64,000 nucleotides of DNA, taken from contig NC_048538.1 in NCBI RefSeq assembly GCF_902806685.2, forward strand, positions 16,368,001-16,432,000. Direction: 5' to 3'. Below the pieces are notes generated by a model that was not told the DNA's origin, searched no databases, and saw only the letters and a program-made list of their open reading frames with translations. Of this stretch, positions 8,827 to 20,800 are shown in pieces. Positions within the stretch are counted from its first letter, which is position 1. Every line of letters starts with the position of its first letter. The translations under genes were made by a program, and so were the position numbers. This DNA comes from Maniola hyperantus (Eukaryota; Arthropoda; Insecta; Lepidoptera; Nymphalidae).

Positions 8827-11800
8827 CTGCCAATAAGCGACACTTTTTTACATTATTAAGGTGGGTCTACGCTAGACGAACCGAGCACGAGCGAAGCATA
8901 AGCGGAGCCGTTCTCGGCTTCGTCGGCGGCGTCAAGTGTGGACGTACAACGAACCTACAACGATCACTGCGAGCGCGAAGCAAATCCCTTGTTCGTCAAC
9001 CGTCAAACCGACAACAGGCAGCCGAGCACGAACGAAATGCTCGCAGCGCGCTCGTTCTAGGCTTGTAAGTCGGTCCACACTAGACGAATTGTGTTCGGCT
9101 CGTGCTCGGTTCGCCTAGCGTAGACCTTTAGAGCCTCAATGGTACTGATTATGAGCACAACCAAATTTTAGAGTATTCGCATCCTCTTCTTACTAATGTA
9201 ATATGAAAAGGACAGACGCAGTTTGACAGTTTTAAATTCAATTTTTAGATGGTAAAACCCGTGATTTTAGCGCACAGTCGCGAGCCTACTGTTTAAATTT
9301 GTAGCGTGCACTAAAATTTAGGGTCTTTAAATGTAAAGTCCATGTCCTGTTCCTTTTTTGCATTGTTAAAAAGAAAAGGATGCAGATACTCTAAATTTAG
9401 TTTAGAGAAAAACAACGGAATCAAGCCTCAATAGCTCAACGGGTAAAGGAGTGGACTGAAAACCGAAAGGTCGACGGTTCAAACCCCGCCCGTTGCACTA
9501 TTGTCGTACCTACTCCTAGCACAAGCTTGACGCTTAGTTGGAGAGGAAAGGGGGATCTTCTTCGCTCTGGGCTGGTTTCCGCACTTAAACGTTTCCGTCT
9601 GTTGTGCGTGCATTGCCCCGCAAAGGAAAGGGGGATCAGTCATTTAACATGGCAAATATGCTTTCTAAAGAAAAAAACCGGCCAATACCTTCCATACTAG
9701 TCGTATTTTTTAGACATTTTGCTCGATAAATCGAAAACTATGATGCATAAAAATAAATAAAATGTTTCAGAATGTACAGGTAAAGCCCTTTCATATGATA
9801 CCCCACTTGGTATAGTAATATTGTAAATATGAAAGTGTGTCTGTCTGTCTGTCTGCTAGCTTTTCACGGCTCAACAATTTAACAGATTTTGATGAAATAC
9901 AGAGTTAGCTTATATCCCGGGGAAGGACATAGGCTACTTTTTATCCTGGAAAATCAAAGAGTTCCCACGGGACTCTTAAAGGCCCACCCGTTTAACCGAT
10001 TCATATGAAATGTGGTATACCGGAAATTGACATAGGCTACTTTTTATCCCGGAGATTCAAAGAGTTCCCACGGGATCTTTAAAAAACCTTAATCCACGCG
10101 GACGAAGTCGCGGGCATCATCTAGTACTAAATATTTGTCCATGAACATTTTAATTTTTTTGTGATGTAACCACAAATTCACAGTTTTCGGATTTGTCCCC
10201 TTACATGTGCTATAAGACCTACCTACCTACCAAATTTCATTATTCTAGGTCAACGGGAAGTACCCTATAGGATTCCTGACAGACAGACAGACAAACAAGA
10301 AAGTTATCCTATAAGGTTTCCTTTTTTTTAATAGAGATAGCGAGCAAACGTGCAGGCGGGTCACCTGATGTTAAGTGATTACCGCCGCCCATGAACATTT
10401 GCAGCACCAGAGGAACCGCCGATGCGTTGCCGGCCTTTTAGGAATTTGTTGGTCCGCCCCTTGAATAACCCCTTTTTTCGTTTTGAGCGACGGAACCCTA
10501 ACTCACCCTCATGAAATCCTTCAGTGTCATCGGTGGGGGAGTCTGACTCTAACTCACTCTCACTACCACGGGATGCTAGTCTGCCGTCTCCCGACGCTGA
10601 ATCTAGAGATGGGGCAAACAGAACACCCCATTGGCAAATTAAAATAACAGAAAAGAAAATAAATTAAATTTTCGAAATTCCATAGTAAGTTATACTTGGA
10701 TTCATCATCATCAATCCATCGCTGGCTCATTACTCAGCACAGGTCTCCTCTCCAAGTGAGAAGGGTTTGGCTACAGTCTACCACGCTGGCCAAGTGCGGA
10801 TTGGCAGACTTCGATCATAAGATAGGTTCAATCAATAAGGGATTTCCCAATTCGGTTAAAAAAAATATAAAAGGAATAGTGAAATACCTACCCCCAAAAA
10901 ATTTTAAGGAAAGGCAAAGTAAAAGAAACACGAAAATACTCAAAAGAGGGGTGTGACAGGAAGTATAAATATAATGAATATTAGTCATTTAACATGGCTA
11001 ATATTCTTTGAAAAAAAAATGAGCGTACAGGATCCTATTATACTAATGAAAGTACAGTACTACAACTTTTATAAATACGCCGATGAACTTGCGCAGAAAT
11101 TTCATTTTTGAAGGGCGCGAAAATATCTCAGCCAATCAAAGCGCGCGTCCGTCTGCTATTGGTTGATGTCCTACGCGCCATGTTTAGTACGCGCGAATGT
11201 TGTTCTCGTGTATAAAACCTTAACGTCAAGTAATAAAGTCTGTATTTCTTTGATGTACATTAAGTTACAGTCGGGTGGCGCTTTTCTAGGCAAATGAATA
11301 TTGCCGATGCGATGATTATAGAAGTGGCACAGTACTTTTCGATCTCTCTCTTAGCAAGTCACTCAACTCACCTTATGGTATACAGTTAGTCGTAGCACAA
11401 CCCAAAGAGATACTTCATACAATCGGTCGACGGAGACGTGTTGAATCCAGTGGGGTCACAGATTTTACCGACCGGCAGAAGTAGACGTGGTCTCCCCTAA
11501 CTACTCACCTTCACAGGATCCCTCGGCATCTTCAGTGGGACAGTCGGAGTGCAGATGGCTCTCGGTGTCGGAGTTCTCACTCTTGGTCTTGTCGGGCGAG
11601 GACGCGCTCGGCGTGGTCTCCCCTAACTACTCACCTTCACAGGATCCCTCGGCATCTTCAGTGGGACAGTCGGAGTGCAGATGGCTCTCGGTGTCGGAGT
11701 TCTCACTCTTGGTCTTGTCGGGCGAGGACGCGCTCGGCGTGGTCTCCCCTAACTACTCACCTTCACAGGATCCCTCGGCATCTTCAGTGGGACAGTCGGA

Positions 11801-14800
11801 GTGCAGATGGCTCTCGGTGTCGGAGTTCTCACTCTTGGTCTTGTCGGGCGAGGACGCGCTCGGCGTGGTCTCCCCTAACTACTCACCTACACAGGATCCC
11901 TCGGCATCTCCAGTGGGACAGTCGGAGTGCAGATGGCTCTCGGTGTCGGAGTTCTCACTCTTGGTCTTGTCGGGCGAGGACGCGCTCGGCGTGGTCTCCC
12001 CTAACTACTCACCTTCACAGGATCCCTCGGCATCTTCAGTGGGACAGTCGGAGTGCAGATGGCTCTCGGTGTCGGAGTTCTCACTCTTGGTCTTGTCGGG
12101 CGAGGACGCGCTCGGCGTGGTCTCCCCTAACTACCCACCTTCACAGGATCCCTCGGCATCTCCAGTGGGACAGTCGGAGTGCAGATGGCTCTCGGTGTCG
12201 GAGTTCTCACTCTTGGTCTTGTCGGGCGAGGACGCGCTCGGCGTGGTCTCCCCTAACTACTCACCTTCACAGGATCCCTCGGCATCTTCAGTGGGACAGT
12301 CGGAGTGCAGATGGCTCTCGGTGTCGGAGTTCTCACTCTTGGTCTTGTCGGGCGAGGACGCGCTCGGCGTGGTCTCCCCTAACTACTCACCTTCACAGGA
12401 TCCCTCGGCATCTCCAGTGGGACAGTGGGAGTGCAGATGGCTCTCGGTGTCGGAGTTCTCACTCTTGGTCTTGTCGGGCGAGGACGCGCTCGGCGTGGTC
12501 TCCCCTAACTACTCACCTACACAGGATCCCTCGGCATCTCCAGTGGGACAGTCGGAGTGCAGATGGCTCTCGGTGTCGGAGTTCTCACTCTTGGTCTTGT
12601 CGGGCGAGGACGCGCTCGGCGTGGTCTCCCCTAACTACTCACCTTCACAGGATCCCTCGGCATCTTCAGTGGGACAGTCGGAGTGCAGATGGCTCTCGGT
12701 GTCGGAGTTCTCACTCTTGGTCTTGTCGGGCGAGGACGCGCTCGGCGTGGTCTCCCCTAACTACTCACCTTCACAGGATCCCTCGGCATCTTCAGTGGGA
12801 CAGTCGGAGTGCAGATGGCTCTCGGTGTCGGAGTTCTCACTCTTGGTCTTGTCGGGCGAGGACGCGCTCGGCGTGGTCTCCCCTAACTACTCACCTTCAC
12901 AGGATCCCTCGGCATCTTCAGTGGGACAGTCGGAGTGCAGATGGCTCTCGGTGTCGGAGTTCTCACTCTTGGTCTTGTCGGGCGAGGACGCGCTCGGCGT
13001 GGTCTCCCCTAACTACTCACCTTCACAGGATCCCTCGGCATCTTCAGTGGGACAGTCGGAGTGCAGATGGCTCTCGGTGTCGGAGTTCTCACTCTTGGTC
13101 TTGTCGGGCGAGGACGCGCTCGGCGTGGTCTCCCCTAACTACTCACCTACACAGGATCCCTCGGCATCTCCAGTGGGACAGTCGGAGTGCAGATGGCTCT
13201 CGGTGTCGGAGTTCTCACTCTTGGTCTTGTCGGGCGAGGACGCGCTCGGCGTGGTCTCCCCTAACTACTCACCTTCACAGGATCCCTCGGCATCTTCAGT
13301 GGGACAGTCGGAGTGCAGATGGCTCTCGGTGTCGGAGTTCTCACTCTTGGTCTTGTCGGGCGAGGACGCGCTCGGCGTGGTCTCCCCTAACTACTCACCT
13401 TCACAGGATCCCTCGGCATCTTCAGTGGGACAGTCGGAGTGCAGATGGCTCTCGGTGTCGGAGTTCTCACTCTTGGTCTTGTCGGGCGAGGACGCGCTCG
13501 GCGTGGTCTCCCCTAACTACTCACCTACACAGGATCCCTCGGCATCTTCAGTGGGACAGTCGGAGTGCAGATGGCTCTCGGTGTCGGAGTTCTCACTCTT
13601 GGTCTTGTCGGGCGAGGACGCGCTCGGCGTGGTCTCCCCTAACTACTCACCTACACAGGATCCCTCGGCATCTTCAGTGGGACAGTCGGAGTGCAGATGG
13701 CTCTCGGTGTCGGAGTTCTCACTCTTGGTCTTGTCGGGCGAGGACGCGCTCGGCGTGGTCTCCCCTAACTACTCACCTTCACAGGATCCCTCGGCATCTT
13801 CAGTGGGACAGTCGGAGTGCAGATGGCTCTCGGTGTCGGAGTTCTCACTCTTGGTCTTGTCGGGCGAGGACGCGCTCGGCGTGGTCTCCCCTAACTACTC
13901 ACCTTCACAGGATCCCTCGGCATCTTCAGTGGGACAGTCGGAGTGCAGATGGCTCTCGGTGTCGGAGTTCTCACTCTTGGTCTTGTCGGGCGAGGACGCG
14001 CTCGGCGTGGTCTCCCCTAACTACTCACCTTCACAGGATCCCTCGGCATCTTCAGTGGGACAGTCGGAGTGCAGATGGCTCTCGGTGTCGGAGTTCTCAC
14101 TCTTGGTCTTGTCGGGCGAGGACGCGCTCGGCGTGGTCTCCCCTAACTACTCACCTTCACAGGATCCCTCGGCATCTTCAGTGGGACAGTCGGAGTGCAG
14201 ATGGCTCTCGGTGTCGGAGTTCTCACTCTTGGTCTTGTCGGGCGAGGACGCGCTCGGCGTGGTCTCCCCTAACTACTCACCTTCACAGGATCCCTCGGCA
14301 TCTTCAGTGGGACAGTCGGAGTGCAGATGGCTCTCGGTGTCGGAGTTCTCACTCTTGGTCTTGTCGGGCGAGGACGCGCTCGGCGTGGTCTCCCCTAACT
14401 ACTCACCTTCACAGGATCCCTCGGCATCTTCAGTGGGACAGTCGGAGTGCAGATGGCTCTCGGTGTCGGAGTTCTCACTCTTGGTCTTGTCGGGCGAGGA
14501 CGCGCTCGGCGTGGTCTCCCCTAACTACTCACCTACACAGGATCCCTCGGCATCTCCAGTGGGACAGTCGGAGTGCAGATGGCTCTCGGTGTCGGAGTTC
14601 TCACTCTTGGTCTTGTCGGGCGAGGACGCGCTCGGCGTGGTCTCCCCTAACTACTCACCTTCACAGGATCCCTCGGCATCTCCAGTGGGACAGTCGGAGT
14701 GCAGATGGCTCTCGGTGTCGGAGTTCTCACTCTTGGTCTTGTCGGGCGAGGACGCGCTCGGCGTGGTCTCCCCTAACTACTCACCTACACAGGATCCCTC

Positions 14801-17800
14801 GGCATCTTCAGTGGGACAGTCGGAGTGCAGATGGCTCTCGGTGTCGGAGTTCTCACTCTTGGTCTTGTCGGGCGAGGACGCGCGGCGTGGTCTCCCCTAA
14901 CTACTCACCTTCACAGGATCCCTCGGCATCTCCAGTGGGACAGTCGGAGTGCAGATGGCTCTCGGTGTCGGAGTTCTCACTCTTGGTCTTGTCGGGCGAG
15001 GACGCGCTCGGCGTGGTCTCCCCTAACTACTCACCTACACAGGATCCCTCGGCATCTCCAGTGGGACAGTCGGAGTGCAGATGGCTCTCGGTGTCGGAGT
15101 TCTCACTCTTGGTCTTGTCGGGCGAGGACGCGCTCGGCGTGGTCTCCCCTAACTACTCACCTTCACAGGATCCCTCGGCATCTTCAGTGGGACAGTCGGA
15201 GTGCAGATGGCTCTCGGTGTCGGAGTTCTCACTCTTGGTCTTGTCGGGCGAGGACGCGCTCGGCGTGGTCTCCCCTAACTACTCACCTACACAGGATCCC
15301 TCGGCATCTCCAGTGGGACAGTCGGAGTGCAGATGGCTCTCGGTGTCGGAGTTCTCACTCTTGGTCTTGTCGGGCGAGGACGCGCTCGGCGTGGTCTCCC
15401 CTAACTACTCACCTTCACAGGATCCCTCGGCATCTTCAGTGGGACAGTCGGAGTGCAGATGGCTCTCGGTGTCGGAGTTCTCACTCTTGGTCTTTTCAGG
15501 CGAGGACGCGCTCGGCGTGGTCTCCCCTAACTACTCACCTTCACAGGATCCCTCGGCATCTTCAGTGGGACAGTCGGAGTGCAGATGGCTCTCGGTGTCG
15601 GAGTTCTCACTCTTGGTCTTGTCGGGCGAGGACGCGCTCGGCGTGGTCTCCCCTAACTACTCACCTTCACAGGATCCCTCGGCATCTTCAGTGGGACAGT
15701 CGGAGTGCAGATGGCTCTCGGTGTCGGAGTTCTCACTCTTGGTCTTTTCAGGCGAGGACGCGCGCGGCGTGGTCTCCCCTAACTACTCACCTTCACAGGA
15801 TCCCTCGGCATCTTCAGTGGGACAGTCGGAGTGCAGATGGCTCTCGGTGTCGGAGTTCTCACTCTTGGTCTTGTCGGGCGAGGACGCGCTCGGCGTGGTC
15901 TCCCCTAACTACTCACCTTCACAGGATCCCTCGGCATCTTCAGTGGGACAGTCGGAGTGCAGATGGCTCTCGGTGTCGGAGTTCTCACTCTTGGTCTTTT
16001 CAGGCGAGGACGCGCTCGGCGTGGTCTCCCCTAACTACTCACCTTCACAGGATCCCTCGGCATCTTCAGTGGGACAGTCGGAGTGCAGATGGCTCTCGGT
16101 GTCGGAGTTCTCACTCTTGGTCTTGTCGGGCGAGGACGCGCTCGGCGTGGTCTCCCCTGAACAATAAAATAAAATAATAAGCTTCCAGAAGACATATTGG
16201 AGATGTCTCTCAACAAGTTTGTAGGTAATGAATGGGTAGAATGTTCACTCACCTATCCCGCTATCGAGCTTCTGCCTCTTGGGCTTGCTGTTGGAGGTGT
16301 CAGTATCGTCCTCGCTGCCCTCCACAGTGCAAGGCCTGGTCTCCTCCCACGCCATCTCTTCAGTGGAAGTGGCCTGTGCCACTTTGCCCAGGTCTATTTC
16401 CACTTCTGAAGGCATGCCAGGCAAGTCTGAACAGGGTGGGACACTATTTGAATCCTGCAATAGAGTTTTTGCTATTATCCTCAGTGTCTATCAAAGATTA
16501 TCACCAACTAGCTGACCCGGCGAACTTCGTACCCTCTAACTGTCGATTCTTTTTCAGGCAATTTTTTAAATTTTTCTCTCCGTAAGAACCATCCTCGTAC
16601 TTCAAGGAATGTTATAAAAAAAGAATTTGCGAAATCGGTTCAGCTGTTCTCCAGATTTGCGATCAGCAACACATTCGGTGAATCATTTTTATATACAGAG
16701 ATGGCAGAGATAAACATCTGCCAAATGGTTTATGCTATTATCCTCAACGTCTATCAAAGATTATCATCCACTAGCTGATGCCTGCGACTTTTTACGCGTG
16801 GATTTAGGTTTTTGAAAATCCCTTGGGAACTCTTTGATTTTGTGAGATAAAAAGTAGCCTATGTCCCTCTCCAGGTCTTAAAATATACCAATACAAAAAA
16901 TCACGTCGATCTGTTGTTGCGTTGTGACGTGATGGAAGGATGGACCAACAAACCAACAAAAAAACACACTTTCACATTTATAATAGGGGTAATCTGTGAA
17001 ATGAAAATAGAACAGGCCTTTCAACAGCCTCAGAGGTGCTTGCTCTTAGTAGGAAAACCCGACCTCAGATTACAGAACACATACCTGTAGAAGGTGCCCT
17101 AATGTGACTCTTACAGTTAAAACGAGATAGCTTAATGCATTTAAGCCCTTGTTAGAACGTCACGAATAATTATTTTTCTGTCCTTATCACTGTGGCCAGT
17201 ATTTTTGGTTGGCAATGTATTTTGTACGTGAGATTGTGACATTGTACGTGACAAGGAACTGTAAAAGTGGTGGCGATCACAATGGTTCAAAGACGGTCGA
17301 AGTGATACAGGAAATCCAAGAACCTGCATAGACCCAAAGAGTAATAAGAAACCCTGAAAGCATCTGTTTAAAGTTTTTTTTAAAAAAGAATATTAGCCAT
17401 GTTAAATGACTAATATTCCCCATTCCTCTCCAACTAAGTGTCAAGCTTGTGCTAGGAGTAGGTACGACAATAGTGCAACGGGCGGGGTTTGAACCGTCGA
17501 CCTTTCGGTTTTCAGTCCACTCCTTTACCCGTTGAGCTATTGAGGCTCTAAAATTCACAAGCACTTACCTGACTTGTGCTATTATCAGTGGTTTTCTCTT
17601 TCGGATTTGTGGGATTGTTCGTGTCGGTGCTACTTATGGATTTGTCGTACGAAGTTGAAGGCCTGAAATCGTTTTCGTACAAAGACATCAGGAGGGGGTC
17701 TCGCGACTTCCCGTACAGGGACCTCGTGCGCCCCGACTTGCGACTGGTGCTACTCTTCTCCTCGGTGCTACTTGCTCTTAGTCTGCCATCATTCAGCTTG

Positions 17801-20800
17801 CTAGCTCCACTAACAGTGGTGCTAGCCGGTGTGTTACCAGATGTTGGAGTATTGACAGAATTACTTGGAGCACTGAGTCTTAGGTCATCAGTAGCAGGCC
17901 TTGGTAGGCCCTTGCAAGTAATTTTAGTCATGCATACTGAAGGATAACGTCTAAAAGTGTTATCGAATGTTCTTCTTAAACGATCTTCATCATCCAATTC
18001 TAAACGATCCCTGAATAGAACTTCTGGGACCAAGGTTCCTGCTCTGGGGTCATTTCTCGGAGGATGGTTGGGTTCATCTTCAGCAGAACACCTGCTCCCG
18101 GCATCTTCGTCGTCTGTGAGGTGTTCTTCTGCTATGTATCCTCGGCGGTCGTTATCTGGGCAATCATCGTCCGTACGGACATCATCATCTTGGTTGCGGT
18201 TATCCTGGCGATTATTGTCTTGGTTGCGGTTAACCCGGCGATCATTATTTTGGTTGGAGTTATCTAGGCGACCCTTATCTTGGTTGCAGTTATCCTGGCG
18301 ATTATCCTCTTGGTTGAGGTTATCCTGACGATCATTTTCTTGGTTAGGATTATCTGGGTTGCGGTTAACTCGGCGATCATTATGTTGGTTGGTGTTATCT
18401 AGGCGACCACTATCCTGGTTACGGTTATCCTGGCGATCATTATTTTGGTTGCGGTTATCCTGGCGATCAGTATCTTGGTTGGGATTATCTGGGTTGCGGT
18501 AACTTTGGTGATCATTATCTTGGTTGCGGTTATATAGGCGATCATTAGCTCGGTTGCGGTTATACCAGCCATCATTGTCTGGGCCCGGGTTATCTTCGTC
18601 CTCGTCCTCGGAGCTGGAGCTGGAGGGCGTGATGCGGTCGAAGCGCAAGGCGCCGGCCACGCGGTTCTGCCCCATACTGATGACGAGGCTGAGCAGAGCG
18701 TTCATCTCGTTACCTCCATTCTCGCCATCCAGATCGTGGAGTACGTTGAGTCCTTCTGTGAAATGAAATCAAGCTTTTTCAACCTATTTAAAAAAAAACA
18801 GACCAAGTGCGAGTCAGGCTCGCGCAACGAGGGTTCCGTACTACAGTCGCATTTTTTGGACGTTTTGCACGATAATTCAAAAACTATGATGCATAAAAAT
18901 AAATTAAGATCTGTTTTAGAATACACAGAAATACACAGACCTTTCATAAATGATACCCCACTTGATATAGTTATATTATTAGTTCATGACCACAATTTTT
19001 TTTTTTTTGGGTGATGTAACTAGAAACTCACGGTTTTCAGATTTTTCTCCGAATGTCTGCTATAAGACCTACCTACCTGCTAAATTTCATGATTCTAGGT
19101 CAACAGGAAGTACCCTGTAGGTTTCTTGACAGACAGACAGACAGACAGACAACAAAAATAAATAAAATTTTAAAATCGCGAGCAAACGACCAGGCGGGTC
19201 ATCTCATGTTAAAGCACCGCCGAAAGGAGTTGGTTCCAGTTCTCATGTGCATGGACAAGAAGGTCTGGTACAACGGGTGGTCGACTTAAGTGCACCAGGC
19301 ACCCAGGTACTTTAAGTCCCGCAAATTGCTAATGCACGTGGCCGCCACTAATAAATGACGTCAGCACTAGACTGAAGTTTCGAGCTGATGGTATGTTCTT
19401 ATTTCGGCTGACGTCATTTTGATGTTAATGAAACATGATTTTAGCGCAATAGCAATTTACGGGCAAAATATAAAAAAGATACTTAGATAACCCTTTGCCT
19501 GGAAGAGACCACTCTAATTCATAGCTGCTGTACTGACTCACCGACGGCGTCACCAGTCTCGAGGGGTATACAGATGCGGCGCGGGCAGGCGGCGGGCGGC
19601 GGCGGGCGGGGCGCCTCGCGCACCTCCGGGTGTCGGCGCGTCACGACGCCGCGCATGGACTCGCGTATCGCCGCCCGCGCCAGGTACATCAGGCGAACTG
19701 GCGCCTGCTCGTCTGCAATGAGGCAATGTGGCTAATAGGGAAGCTGTCATGTTATGTCTTCTCAAGTCTGCCAATCCGCACCAGGCCAGCATGGCACACT
19801 ATGGCCTAAACTATGAAGTGTGGAGGTAAGGAGCCATCGCCGTGTATAAAAAGTGTCTGTTACAATGTGCTACATAAAGGTGGTAATGAGTTTAAGCTTA
19901 TTTCGTGGTTTAACGACATATTTTTATGTAGATAACGGGTACATGCCGGACAGCTCGTGAAGTTCCAGCGAAAATAACAAGAAAGAGGGTAGTTCGCTAC
20001 TGCCCTTGACAGCTCGAACTTATCTCTCGCAGCTCCGCAGTCCTGACCACGACCCGCTGTTGGGGTTGAAATATCGACAAATAGAAACAAAAATTTATTG
20101 TGGTATTATTGTGGTACCTGTTATCTACATTAAAATATAAAGGTGGTACTTTAGCCAAAGGGTAAATTTTAAAAGCAGTAAATTTAAAATAGAATAATAA
20201 ACCACAGTACGCGGCAGAAAATAAAATAATGTACATCGACCTTTAGAATGAGATTTCGGCTTTGTAGAGCGTTATATCTGTCACTCATACCTATGTGATG
20301 TTCCTCAACGACAGAGACAATGCTCTACAAATCTGCTATCTCCTAAAGGTCGACGTACATTATTTTCTGCCGCGTATGTACGTAATAATTACTTAAATTG
20401 TTGAGGTATGGTATACTGGACTGTCACTAAACTAACTAGTCTAGACACTAAAATATTAAATTTTCGAACTCGGCATACTTCACTCCGTTAACAATTGCTA
20501 CATTCATACCACACCTACCACGCTAGCGCCATTTTGTCAACTTATCCACCATAAAAAATCGTGCTCCTTACCTCTACACTCCATAGCCTAAACCTGTTCT
20601 CAGTAGGTCGATTTCGTAAAACCTGCATTAATCTCGATTTTTGATTGGCTTAATTTTTGGGATTCTTGTTGCAACAATGGATTGTAGCCAATAATGAGCG
20701 AGCCTCAATACCTTAACGGCGATCAGAGGCGATTGCGATCGTGACATTGTAGCTGTCATTCTACCGCAATCGAGGAGTGGGCCGGCGATGGGCTGATCAT

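Noticed and set aside
8640..9068. 142-codon plus-strand frame
   Set aside because: Antisense of PCMTD exon 9 running into a MITE; the minus strand gives the conserved LPLPHALKK end.
9424..9500. tRNA-Phe-like gene
   Set aside because: A and B boxes are present but the fold is imperfect, several copies exist, and each continues into a SINE body and A-rich tail.
10696..10956. 86-codon plus-strand frame
   Set aside because: It starts in an S2 SINE fragment inside the last PCMTD intron.
11487..14900. 1137-codon plus-strand frame built of 42-residue repeats
   Set aside because: It is the antisense of the PCMTD exon 8 array. No splice sites or start context support plus-strand coding; the minus strand explains every part of the unit.
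11486..16156. CRISPR array
   Set aside because: There are no short direct repeats with unique spacers; the whole 126 bp unit repeats. The host is an animal.
14825..16177. 450-codon plus-strand frame
   Set aside because: The same array in another frame, open because the unit is 126 bp long.
17576..18328. Two 123-codon plus-strand frames
   Set aside because: Antisense of the repetitive PCMTD exon 6.
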